Source: an uncultured Prevotella sp. (lineage in GTDB: Bacteria > Bacteroidota > Bacteroidia > Bacteroidales > Bacteroidaceae). Taken from it: DNA of 5,336 nucleotides. Positions 1-5,336 of the stretch are shown here, piece by piece. The translations under genes and the position numbers were made by a program. The DNA lies in NCBI GenBank assembly GCA_938018155.1, contig CALIIG010000087.1, forward strand, positions 1 through 5,336. Direction: 5' to 3'. Under the pieces are notes generated by a model. The model was not told the origin of the DNA, searched no databases, and saw nothing but the letters and a program-made list of their open reading frames with translations. Position 1 is the first letter of the stretch. The number at the start of each line of letters is the position of its first letter.

Positions 1-27
1 GAAGCTAACCACACAGACGAGGCTTAA
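1..27 (+). CDS. C-terminal tail of an upstream gene (probably exbB or a small gene between exbB and exbD), partial
   Basis: The first frame reads eight codons, EANHTDEA, and then a TAA stop at 25-27. The tail is short, polar and acidic, which fits the cytoplasmic end of an ExbB/TolQ-type proton-channel protein. That identity is inferred mainly from position: in Bacteroidota an exbB gene normally lies just upstream of the exbD pair. The next gene starts 31 bases later in the same direction, so cotranscription is likely. Eight residues cannot identify a family. A small hypothetical gene between exbB and exbD would look the same, and one other frame stays open across this short stretch too. Confidence 0.4.
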   Translation, partial: EANHTDEA

Positions 28-58
28 TTTTTTGCTAACCCTTTAAAATTTTATCACT

Positions 59-688
59 ATGGGTAAAGTAAAAATTAAGAAAAAAGACGTCTGGATCGAC
101 ATGACCCCTATGTCTGACGTAATGGTTCTTTTGCTGACTTTCTTCATGTTGACATCAACTTTCGTGAAACAGGAACCAGTAAAAGTAAATACGCCGGGCT
201 CAGTGTCAGAAATAAAAGTTCCGGAGAAAAACGTCATCAATGTGCTTGTCGGTAAAGACGGTAAGGTCTTTATGAATATGGATAAGACAGCAGATGTACA
301 AAATGTTCTTGGAAATGTTACATCTCAGTTCGGTATCACATTGACAGGTGCACAGCAAAAGAAGTTCCTGGACAATCCTATGTGGGGTGTTCCCATGAGT
401 TCTCTGAAAGGTTTTCTAAGTCTGGACAAAACCGTGATGCCCGAGGCACTTAAAAAATATGGTATCCCTACAGACTCTGTTCCCGGGAAAACAGGTGCTG
501 CGGCCATGAGTGAGTTCCAAATTTGGATTAAAGCGTGTCATGAAGCTAACTCTGATGCAAAGATTGCTATCAAGGCTGATGTGAACACTCCTTACAAGAC
601 CGTGAAGAAACTGATGAGCGAACTTCAGGATATGAATGAGAACCGTTACTATTTGATTACTCAATATAAGAAAGCGGAGGACAAATAA
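59..688 (+). CDS. exbD: ExbD/TolR-family biopolymer transporter subunit, first copy
   Basis: This is a proton-motive-force transducing subunit of the inner-membrane ExbB-ExbD-TonB complex. A lysine-rich cytoplasmic N-terminus (residues 1-9) leads to a single membrane helix at about 20-36. The family signature MTPMSDVMVLLLTFFM is at 15-30, and D20 aligns with the essential membrane aspartate of E. coli ExbD (D25). The periplasmic domain begins with a beta-strand segment (NVINVLVGKDGKVFMN, 58-73) and ends with the typical IAIKADVNTPYKTVKKLM (169-186) and a YYLIT strand. Between these halves lies an insertion at about 76-150, which makes the protein 209 residues against about 140 in E. coli. The ATG at 59 puts the lysines right before the helix; no Shine-Dalgarno sequence is visible upstream. 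The stop touches the start of the second exbD, so translational coupling is likely. Family assignment is firm; the transported substrate is unknown. Confidence 0.93.
   Translation: MGKVKIKKKDVWIDMTPMSDVMVLLLTFFMLTSTFVKQEPVKVNTPGSVSEIKVPEKNVINVLVGKDGKVFMNMDKTADVQNVLGNVTSQFGITLTGAQQKKFLDNPMWGVPMSSLKGFLSLDKTVMPEALKKYGIPTDSVPGKTGAAAMSEFQIWIKACHEANSDAKIAIKADVNTPYKTVKKLMSELQDMNENRYYLITQYKKAEDK
676..680 (+). promoter_or_regulatory. Shine-Dalgarno sequence of the second exbD
   Basis: GGAGG lies inside the last codons of the first exbD, eight bases before the ATG at 689. It is a strong match to the 16S rRNA tail. Bacteroidota genes often start without such a site, and exbD-1 and the PstS-like gene here show none, so it stands out. 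It supports the start at 689 and may secure reinitiation at the TAAATG junction. Confidence 0.6.
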
Positions 689-1336
689 ATGGCAGTAGGA
701 AAAAGCAAACAGAAGAAGATGGATGTCCGTGTGGACTTCACTCCTATGGTTGACATGATGATGCTTCTTATCACGTTCTTCATGCTCTGTACATCTTTGG
801 CAAAGCCACAGACTATGGAATTGAGTATGCCAAGTAACGATAAGAACTTAACGGATCAGGACAGAACTGTAACTAAAGAATCGTATACAATTACGATCTA
901 CTGTACAGCTGACAACCAGCTGTATTACGTAGCAGGTCTTATTAAGCCGGAAAACCCAAAATGTTTAGTAAAAACAAACTGGGGGGCAAAGGGTATTCGC
1001 AGCGTAATCATCAACCATACAACGGAAGATGGTACAACGCCTACAATAGACGTAATGAAGGCAAAGCAAAAGTTAGATGCTGAAAAGGATGATCCAAATA
1101 AGAAAATGCCTGACTCAGTTTATAACCAGCGTCTTGCCCAAATCAAAGCAGGTAATATTGATGGTAAGCGTATCAACACCTTAACTATTATTATTAAGGC
1201 AACGGATAATGCAACCTACAAGAACCTGGTTGACGTCCTGGACGAAATGAATATCTGCTCTATCGGTAAATACGTGATTGATAAGATTAATGATCAGGAC
1301 TTGAAGCTTCTCAAAGCTAACAACGTCAAACTATAA
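689..1336 (+). CDS. exbD: ExbD/TolR-family biopolymer transporter subunit, second copy
   Basis: This is a second ExbD subunit, divergent from the first and presumably part of the same Ton complex. A basic N-terminus (KSKQKK) precedes VDFTPMVDMMMLLITFFML (15-33); D22 is the expected proton-responsive membrane aspartate, and the helix runs to about residue 38. The periplasmic part has a beta segment at 65-83 (SYTITIYCTADNQLYY) and the family's C-terminal core at 163-197 (LTIIIKATDNATYKNLVDVL, then the IGKYVI strand). An insertion at about 84-162 brings the length to 215 residues and does not resemble the insertion in the first ExbD. Four cysteines are present (34, 72, 92, 190), three of them in the predicted periplasmic part. 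The ATG directly abuts the preceding stop. Paired exbD genes are known, for example exbD1-exbD2 in Xanthomonas campestris. A TolR or motor-protein role elsewhere is possible, but the tonB gene downstream favours a Ton role. Confidence 0.92.
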   Translation: MAVGKSKQKKMDVRVDFTPMVDMMMLLITFFMLCTSLAKPQTMELSMPSNDKNLTDQDRTVTKESYTITIYCTADNQLYYVAGLIKPENPKCLVKTNWGAKGIRSVIINHTTEDGTTPTIDVMKAKQKLDAEKDDPNKKMPDSVYNQRLAQIKAGNIDGKRINTLTIIIKATDNATYKNLVDVLDEMNICSIGKYVIDKINDQDLKLLKANNVKL

Positions 1337-1354
1337 GGTTTATATCTAAACAAG

Positions 1355-1359
1355 AAAGG
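1355..1359 (+). promoter_or_regulatory. Probable ribosome binding site of tonB
   Basis: AAAGG lies seven bases upstream of the tonB ATG at 1367, within the 30-base gap after the second exbD. It is a modest purine-rich match, but its spacing supports this start. Confidence 0.4.
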
Positions 1360-1366
1360 TTAAAAA

Positions 1367-2212
1367 ATGGCAAATATTGATTTAACAACTAATGGATGGT
1401 GTGACCTTATCTTCGAAGGACGTAATAAGGCGTACGGAGCTTATAAGCTTAGAGAAGGAACTCCAAGAAGAAACCTCATTTCCATCATTACAATTGCAGT
1501 TTTAGCAGCACTTCTTATCCTTGGCTTCTGGGCAAAGACACGATATGATGAATATCAGCTTGCACATGCCAAAAACGAGGCGATCAATGAACTCTCAGTT
1601 CTTAACCAGCCTACCAAAAAGGATGCTAAAGTTGAGCGTAAAGTTCAAGTTGAAGAGAAGAAAGAGGTAGTAAAAGAAGTCAAGTCTTCCATCAAGTTCA
1701 CTGCTCCTGTTATCAGAAAAGATAACTTAGTGAAACCGGAAGAGGAGATGAAGACCCAGGCTGAAATCATGAATAACAACACCGCTATCGGTGCTCTCGA
1801 TGTTAAGGGTAACTCTGATAATGGTGAAGTTCTTAAGGTGACACAACGTGTAGCCGACGAGCCTGTTAAGCCAGAACCTGCTCCTGAAGTTGAAAACAAG
1901 GTTTTTGATGTTGTAGAAGTTATGCCATCTTTCCCTGGTGGACAAAGTGCATTGATGCAGTATCTGAATAGCAATATCAAATACCCCGTTGTAGCTCAGG
2001 AAAACGGAGTGCAAGGTCGAGTTGTTGTTTCTTTCGTTGTTGAGAAAGATGGTTCAATTACAGATGTACGTGTTGTACGTTCAGTAGACCCGTCACTTGA
2101 CCGTGAAGCAACACGCGTCGTAAAGAGCATGCCGCATTGGATTCCTGGAAAACAGAACGGTTCAGCAGTGCGTGTAAAGTATAATGTTCCTGTGACATTT
2201 AAGTTACAATAA
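1367..2212 (+). CDS. tonB: TonB energy transducer
   Basis: This is the periplasm-spanning protein that passes proton-motive-force energy from ExbB/ExbD to TonB-dependent outer-membrane transporters. Residues 1-36 form a cytoplasmic extension with the Bacteroidota-type motif FEGRNKAYGAYKLR (16-29). One membrane helix follows at about 38-55. The linker (about 56-180) is rich in Lys, Glu and Val rather than Pro-Lys, with only a short KPEPAPE stretch at 168-174. MPSFPGG (186-192) and NIKYP (203-207) lead into the TonB C-terminal domain (about 205-281), including GVQGRVVVSFVVEKDGSITD, the DREATRVVKSMPHWIPGK region, and the terminal VRVKYNVPVTFKLQ strand. The 281-residue length is complete. The gene sits 30 bases after the exbD pair and 7 bases before a PstS-like gene, so all are probably one operon. 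Identification is strong; which transporters it serves cannot be read from the sequence. Confidence 0.95.
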   Translation: MANIDLTTNGWCDLIFEGRNKAYGAYKLREGTPRRNLISIITIAVLAALLILGFWAKTRYDEYQLAHAKNEAINELSVLNQPTKKDAKVERKVQVEEKKEVVKEVKSSIKFTAPVIRKDNLVKPEEEMKTQAEIMNNNTAIGALDVKGNSDNGEVLKVTQRVADEPVKPEPAPEVENKVFDVVEVMPSFPGGQSALMQYLNSNIKYPVVAQENGVQGRVVVSFVVEKDGSITDVRVVRSVDPSLDREATRVVKSMPHWIPGKQNGSAVRVKYNVPVTFKLQ

Positions 2213-2219
2213 TTTTTAT

Positions 2220-3185
2220 ATGAGAAAAACAACATCTTACATTATCGTAGGATTACAGATTGTCCTGGCCCTTTCCTCTTCTTGTAGTAACAACAAGAAG
2301 GGAAAGGACGGCAGGACTGACACATATTCATCAGGGACGATTAGTTTCGTCTCTGATGAAAGTTTTAGTCCTGTTATAGAAGAAGAGCGTGCCGTCTTTG
2401 AATATGACTATCCTCAAGCTAAATTAACGCCTATTTATACAAGCGAGTCTGATGCTATCAACAGACTATTAGAAGGCAAGACATGGCTTGCATTTACGGC
2501 ACGTAATTTTAAATCAAACGAAATTCAAAGTCTAAAGGCAAAGAATTATCGTCCGGTTGCAATAGACATTGCATATGATGCCCTTGCATTTATTATCAAC
2601 AAGGGGAATAAGGATACTCTCATTTCTGTCAAAGATATTCAAGAAATCATGTTAGGCAGAATTACAAAATGGAAGCAACTAAATAATAAAGGAGAGAACA
2701 AAGGAGCTATAACTGTTGTCTTTGATAATCCCAAATCGAGCACAGTTCATTATGTTGAAGATTCTATACTTGGAGGCAAACCTATTATCAACAAAAACGT
2801 TGTTGCCGTTAATAAAACCTCTGAAGTAATTAAATATGTAGAAAATAATCCTGATGCAATTGGCATAATAGGTAACAATTGGTTGAATGATAAGCGTGAT
2901 TCAACTAACTTAACCTTTAACAAGAACATCAGAGTGATGAGCGTAAGTCGTATTCATCCGGCAACAGCTTCAAGTAGTCGGAAACCTTATCAATATTATA
3001 TTTATAACGGTGAATACCCTCTTGTCCGTACCATTTTTGCTTTACTTAACGACCCGCGTCAGGGCTTACCATGGGGCTTTGCACATTTTATCCAAGGTCC
3101 AAAAGGGCAGCGTATTGTCATGAAAGCAGGACTTTTACCAGTCCTTGGTGATATAAATGTAAGAGATGTTAATGTTAGCCATTAG
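2220..3185 (+). CDS. PstS-like periplasmic substrate-binding lipoprotein
   Basis: This resembles the periplasmic phosphate-binding (PstS, PBP-like) family. The N-terminus has a basic start, a hydrophobic stretch, and LSSSC at 18-22, so a lipid-anchored protein with C22 as acylation site is likely, although the lipobox is not ideal. Family features are GTISFVSDESFSPVI (39-53), WLAFTARNFKSNEI (89-102), ITVVFDNPKSSTVHYVED (164-181, where PstS proteins usually have R..GSGT), VENNPDAIGIIGNNWL (207-222), and a C-terminal block with EYPLVRTIFALLNDP (265-279) and GPKGQRIVMKAGLLPV (293-308). The length of 321 residues is typical. No pstC, pstA or pstB is nearby; it starts 7 bases after tonB with no Shine-Dalgarno sequence. 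The fold assignment is good. Phosphate as ligand is uncertain, because the usual phosphate-binding loop is altered. A role coupled to the Ton system is inferred from position only. Confidence 0.8.
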   Translation: MRKTTSYIIVGLQIVLALSSSCSNNKKGKDGRTDTYSSGTISFVSDESFSPVIEEERAVFEYDYPQAKLTPIYTSESDAINRLLEGKTWLAFTARNFKSNEIQSLKAKNYRPVAIDIAYDALAFIINKGNKDTLISVKDIQEIMLGRITKWKQLNNKGENKGAITVVFDNPKSSTVHYVEDSILGGKPIINKNVVAVNKTSEVIKYVENNPDAIGIIGNNWLNDKRDSTNLTFNKNIRVMSVSRIHPATASSSRKPYQYYIYNGEYPLVRTIFALLNDPRQGLPWGFAHFIQGPKGQRIVMKAGLLPVLGDINVRDVNVSH

Positions 3186-3268
3186 CAGAAACATTCTTAA
3201 TTGATTATCGTCTTTCAAATAATTCAAGAAATAAATTGATGTTGAACTTTTAAAAAGAAAAGAAGATT
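3186..3268 (+). other. 83-base spacer with possible internal promoter or processing region
   Basis: This is the widest gap in the gene run, so the TPR gene could have some transcription of its own. The spacer is AT-rich and carries a 7-base direct repeat, AATTGAT, at 3199-3205 and 3234-3240. I could not find a convincing Bacteroidota promoter (TTTG with TAnnTTTG) or a terminator hairpin in it. A weak purine-rich stretch (AAAAAGAAAAGAAG, 3252-3265) just before the ATG may help ribosome binding. Confidence 0.25.
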
Positions 3269-4702
3269 ATGAAAGCAATTAAATACATACTGGTAGGAGC
3301 ATTACTATTAGGTTTTGCTGCTCCAACGATGGCCCAACAAAATGAGAAAGCCATCGCAGACCGAGTTTCGCAAGTTCTCAATAACAAAGGTACAGACTTT
3401 GAAAAGCAAGTTAATCAGCTTTATAAAGACAACAAAAAAGATGCACAGGCACTGTTAGCTATTGCCAAAGCCTTTTATAATGCAAAGGACCTTGACCATG
3501 CAACACAGTTTGCCGACTATGCACTTGCACGCGACCGTAAGCTCGCAAAGGCCTATATATTGAAAGGTGACATTGCCGTAAGCAAAGACGATGGTGGCGT
3601 TGCTGCCGAAAATTACGAGCAAGCAAAATACTTTGATCCCAAAGATCCTGAAGGCTATTATAAGTATGCTATGATTCTTCGCGGTCGTAGTCCGGAGGAT
3701 GCAGTACAAAATCTTGAGGAATTGCGCAAACAGCGTCCCGACTATCCCGTTGATGCACTCGCAGGACGTATTTACTATTTCGCACAGAATTATCCAAAGG
3801 CCGTTGAATATTTTGATAAGATTCAGGACTTAAGCAAGATGGAAGACGAAGACTTAACAAAATATGCTATGTCTGATTGGCTTCTGGGTAAACGCGATAA
3901 GAGTATCGAAATTGCCAAGTCAGCACTGCAGCGTGACCCTCGCCGTGCAGGATGGAACCGCATTGTCTTCTATAACTATACTGACAAAAAAGATTATCCG
4001 CAGGCTCTTGAATATGCCGACCGCCTGTTTAACAAAAGCGATTCAGCACATTTCATTGCAGAAGACTACACCTATTACGGTACAGCCCTGCAAGGTGCAG
4101 AGCGTTATGATGATGCCATCGCCGCATTCAATCAGGCTTTGGACATGAATAAGGACAACAAGGTTCAGACAGGAATTATCAATAAGAACCTGTCTGACCT
4201 ATACTTAAAGAAGGGCGACTACGACAATGCCGTTGCATATCTTACCAAGTCTATCGATGCAAAAGAAAAGAAGACGATGGACGATTACGACAACCTCGGC
4301 ACATTATACGCCGATATTGCGGCAAGCAAGTTAAAGGCAGGCGATAATGCAGGGGCTGCTGACGCATTTAAAAAGGCAGATGACGTTTTTGCCAAAATGA
4401 TAGAAGAGTTCCCTAACTACAAGAACTACGGCAACTATATGCGTGCCCAGGTCAATGCAAACCTCGACCCCGATAGCAAGAAAGGACTCGCCCTTCCCTT
4501 CTATGATGAGTTAGCCACCTCTTTAGAAAGCAAGGCAGAAAAGGCAGCAAGCGAAATACAAATGCTGAAACAAGCTTACTTCTACCTCATGGTATATCAA
4601 TTCAACGTAAAGAAAGACAAGGCAGCTGCAAAGGAATATGCAGTAAAATTGTTGCAAATAGAACCTGACAACGAAATTGCCAAGCAAGTACAGAAACTTT
4701 GA
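3269..4702 (+). CDS. Exported tetratricopeptide-repeat protein
   Basis: This is a 477-residue secreted protein. A cleavable signal peptide is clear: MKAIKYILVGALLLGF followed by a likely signal peptidase I site after A22 (TMA|QQ). The rest is mostly helical TPR-type repeats. The best ones are at about 58-91 (AIAKAFYNAKDLDHATQFAD), 92-125 (AYILKGDIAVSKDDGGVAAE), 126-159, 161-190 (AGRIYYFAQNYPKAVEYFDK), 265-297 (YYGTALQGAERYDDAIAAF), 301-333 (LSDLYLKKGDYDNAVAYLTK) and 433-467 (ending LQIEPDN). TPRs bind proteins, so it probably acts as a periplasmic or outer-membrane-associated scaffold or adaptor. No enzyme motif, transmembrane helix after the signal peptide, or lipobox is visible. It follows the PstS-like gene by 83 bases and is the last gene before the terminator. 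The partner is unknown; a role with the Ton complex is inferred from the operon. Confidence 0.85.
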   Translation: MKAIKYILVGALLLGFAAPTMAQQNEKAIADRVSQVLNNKGTDFEKQVNQLYKDNKKDAQALLAIAKAFYNAKDLDHATQFADYALARDRKLAKAYILKGDIAVSKDDGGVAAENYEQAKYFDPKDPEGYYKYAMILRGRSPEDAVQNLEELRKQRPDYPVDALAGRIYYFAQNYPKAVEYFDKIQDLSKMEDEDLTKYAMSDWLLGKRDKSIEIAKSALQRDPRRAGWNRIVFYNYTDKKDYPQALEYADRLFNKSDSAHFIAEDYTYYGTALQGAERYDDAIAAFNQALDMNKDNKVQTGIINKNLSDLYLKKGDYDNAVAYLTKSIDAKEKKTMDDYDNLGTLYADIAASKLKAGDNAGAADAFKKADDVFAKMIEEFPNYKNYGNYMRAQVNANLDPDSKKGLALPFYDELATSLESKAEKAASEIQMLKQAYFYLMVYQFNVKKDKAAAKEYAVKLLQIEPDNEIAKQVQKL

Positions 4703-4710
4703 TTGAAACA

Positions 4711-4724
4711 TCTGCATTTGCAGA
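4711..4724. repeat. Short perfect inverted repeat after the TPR gene
   Basis: TCTGCA and TGCAGA are perfect complements separated by TT, forming a small hairpin eight bases after the stop. It has no U-tract of its own and sits just before the main terminator. It could add to 3'-end stability or be chance. Confidence 0.35.
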
Positions 4725-4730
4725 AATAAG

Positions 4731-4771
4731 ATAGGGCCCCGAAAGCTAAACAAAAACTTCCGGGGCCTTAT
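4731..4771 (+). terminator. Rho-independent-type terminator of the ton operon, possibly bidirectional
   Basis: GGCCCCG (4735-4741) pairs with CGGGGCC (4761-4767). After one A-C mismatch the stem continues inward with AAG/CTT, and outward with AU and GU pairs, closing an A-rich loop of about 11 bases. It lies 28 bases after the TPR stop. The downstream tract on the plus strand (TTATTATG) is only moderately U-rich. Read on the minus strand, the stem is followed by TATCTTATTT, so it may stop transcription from both sides. Confidence 0.8.
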
Positions 4772-4960
4772 TATGTCTGGAAAGAGGAAAATAAAATATC
4801 CATTTTGACACAACATAAAAAGGGGTATAACAGACTTTCGGCAGGTTAAAAAAAATATAATGTCCATTATTCCACATTTACACCTACATAACTCCTGCAC
4901 ATCCACATTCTTTCATTATATTTATTCAAGATGAAGAAATTCCCTCCCCCCACCTCATCA

Positions 4961-4989
4961 TACCGCAAAACTGTTGATACGGAGCGGTA
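4961..4989. repeat. 6-bp inverted repeat (TACCGC/GCGGTA)
   Basis: TACCGC at 4961-4966 is a perfect reverse complement of GCGGTA at 4984-4989, with a 17-base loop. No U-tract follows on either strand, so it is not a standard terminator. It could be a protein-binding site, part of a structured RNA, or chance. Confidence 0.3.
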
Positions 4990-5060
4990 AAAATCATACC
5001 ATGGCACCAGCTCAGGAGGAACCACTCTGCGACACGGGCGTGCCTCAATCCAAAGTTCAT

Positions 5061-5085
5061 TTTAAAAAGTTGACTTGTTTAAAAA
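5061..5085. repeat. 8-base direct repeat TTTAAAAA
   Basis: TTTAAAAA occurs at 5061-5068 and again at 5078-5085, separated by GTTGACTTG. In AT-rich DNA this can arise by chance; no function can be assigned. Confidence 0.25.
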
Positions 5086-5117
5086 CCCTGTCTGCCTCCC
5101 TCCCCCGTTTCCTCAAC

Positions 5118-5156
5118 AAAAACGTCCCGCGCTGCCTGTGTAGCCTGCGCGGGACG
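5118..5156 (-). terminator. Minus-strand Rho-independent terminator
   Basis: CGTCCCGCGC (5123-5132) pairs perfectly with GCGCGGGACG (5147-5156) around a 14-base loop. Read on the minus strand the stem is followed at once by TTTTTGTTG, the classic U-tract. On the plus strand it is followed by CGCGAAGT, so it works leftward only. It implies a transcript coming from the right, beyond 5156, and so a convergent neighbour of the ton operon. Confidence 0.85.
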
Positions 5157-5259
5157 CGAAGTAAAGAATTAAAGAGTAACAAACAAAAAGTAAAAAGAAC
5201 TGTTGTTTATTTCGTAAAGTAGATTCTTTGTTTTCAGAGCCGGTTGCCGTGGTTTTAAT

Positions 5260-5336
5260 TTATACTTTCCCACGCCTTTTCAATTTCTCTAACCCCCTGT
5301 TATTCAATTCCTTTTCTAAACAGTTCCTTCCGTTGT
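5260..5336 (-). CDS. Possible C-terminal end of a convergent gene, partial
   Basis: Reading leftward from the right edge, one frame stays open for 24 codons and ends at a TAA (5260-5262). The translated tail is basic and hydrophilic (NGRNCLEKEL, then NNRGLEKLKRRGKV). The other two minus frames stop sooner, at 5316-5318 and 5300-5302, so this is only the best of three. A minus-strand transcript is supported by the terminator at 5118-5156, which would leave a 3' untranslated region of about 100 bases. No family can be named from 24 residues, and a noncoding transcript is an alternative. Confidence 0.3.
   Translation of the reverse strand, partial: NGRNCLEKELNNRGLEKLKRRGKV

Larger units (their letters stand above)
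4772..5259. other. Intergenic stretch without a convincing gene
   Basis: No open frame here has family features, codon pattern or a credible start. The left part (to about 4930) is AT-rich with an A8 run. The middle has C-rich pyrimidine tracts at about 4941-4954 and 5094-5110 and a locally GC-richer stretch around 4998-5050 containing GGCAC/GTGCC arms (5003-5007 and 5040-5044). The right part contains a minus-strand terminator (listed separately) followed by A/T-rich sequence. A stretch starting at a TTG at 4974 stays open for 82 codons, but it crosses the terminator hairpin and its protein has no recognisable features. An unrecognised structured RNA is possible but unproven. Confidence 0.6.

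Noticed and set aside
3186..3268. Terminator or promoter between the PstS-like and TPR genes
   Set aside because: No stable hairpin and no good match to the Bacteroidota promoter consensus; only weak AT-rich repeats are present.
3864..4148. Plus-strand open frame of 94 codons inside the TPR gene
   Set aside because: It is wholly contained in a clear TPR coding region in another frame and has no family features.
4804..4840. Possible Bacteroidota promoter (TTTG at 4804-4807 and CTTTCG near 4835)
   Set aside because: The second element matches TAnnTTTG poorly, the spacing is too long, and no gene follows.
4523..4906. Open frame of 127 codons on the minus strand
   Set aside because: It lies antisense to the end of the TPR gene and crosses the operon terminator. 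The translation is rich in Phe, Leu and Cys, as expected of an antisense shadow.
4941..4954. C-rich tract considered as a G-quadruplex on the minus strand
   Set aside because: Too few separate G runs of three or more for a standard quadruplex.
4998..5050. GC-richer patch considered as a tRNA or riboswitch
   Set aside because: No cloverleaf, T-loop motif or recognisable riboswitch core could be found; only a 5-bp pairing (GGCAC/GTGCC) is evident.
4974..5222. Open frame of 82 codons on the plus strand
   Set aside because: It needs a TTG start, runs across the minus-strand terminator hairpin, and gives a protein of odd composition with no recognisable motif.

Overview
The window looks like chromosomal DNA of a Bacteroidota bacterium, probably order Bacteroidales and possibly a Prevotella-like genus. 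The evidence is a TonB with the Bacteroidota-type N-terminus (FEGRNKAYGAYKLR) and the MPSFPGG...YL...NIKYP lead-in to its C-terminal domain, long ExbD proteins of 209 and 215 residues, moderately AT-rich DNA, and several genes that start with little or no Shine-Dalgarno sequence. The genus is an inference.

Positions 1-4702 are one tightly packed plus-strand gene run. It opens with the last eight codons of an upstream gene (probably exbB or a small gene between exbB and exbD). Then come two different exbD genes, joined stop-to-start (TAAATG), tonB, a PstS-like substrate-binding lipoprotein, and an exported tetratricopeptide-repeat (TPR) protein. Gaps are 31, 0, 30, 7 and 83 bases. A GC-rich hairpin at 4731-4771 closes the run.

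Together the first genes encode most of an inner-membrane energy-transducing complex. ExbD subunits (with ExbB, expected just upstream) use the proton-motive force to drive TonB, which spans the periplasm and powers TonB-dependent outer-membrane transporters (SusC-like in this phylum). The two following genes encode a PstS-like protein without any pstC, pstA or pstB nearby, and a repeat-rich exported protein. Their position suggests they work with or are co-regulated with the Ton machine, but the sequence does not prove this.

Positions 4772-5259 hold no convincing gene. This stretch contains C-rich pyrimidine tracts, a small inverted repeat, a short direct repeat, and at 5118-5156 a perfect 10-bp GC-rich hairpin followed by a U-tract when read on the minus strand. 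The last feature is a terminator for something transcribed leftward from beyond the right edge. A possible C-terminal fragment of that minus-strand gene ends at 5260. The operon and its right-hand neighbour are therefore probably convergent. I see no mobile element, CRISPR array, tRNA or rRNA.
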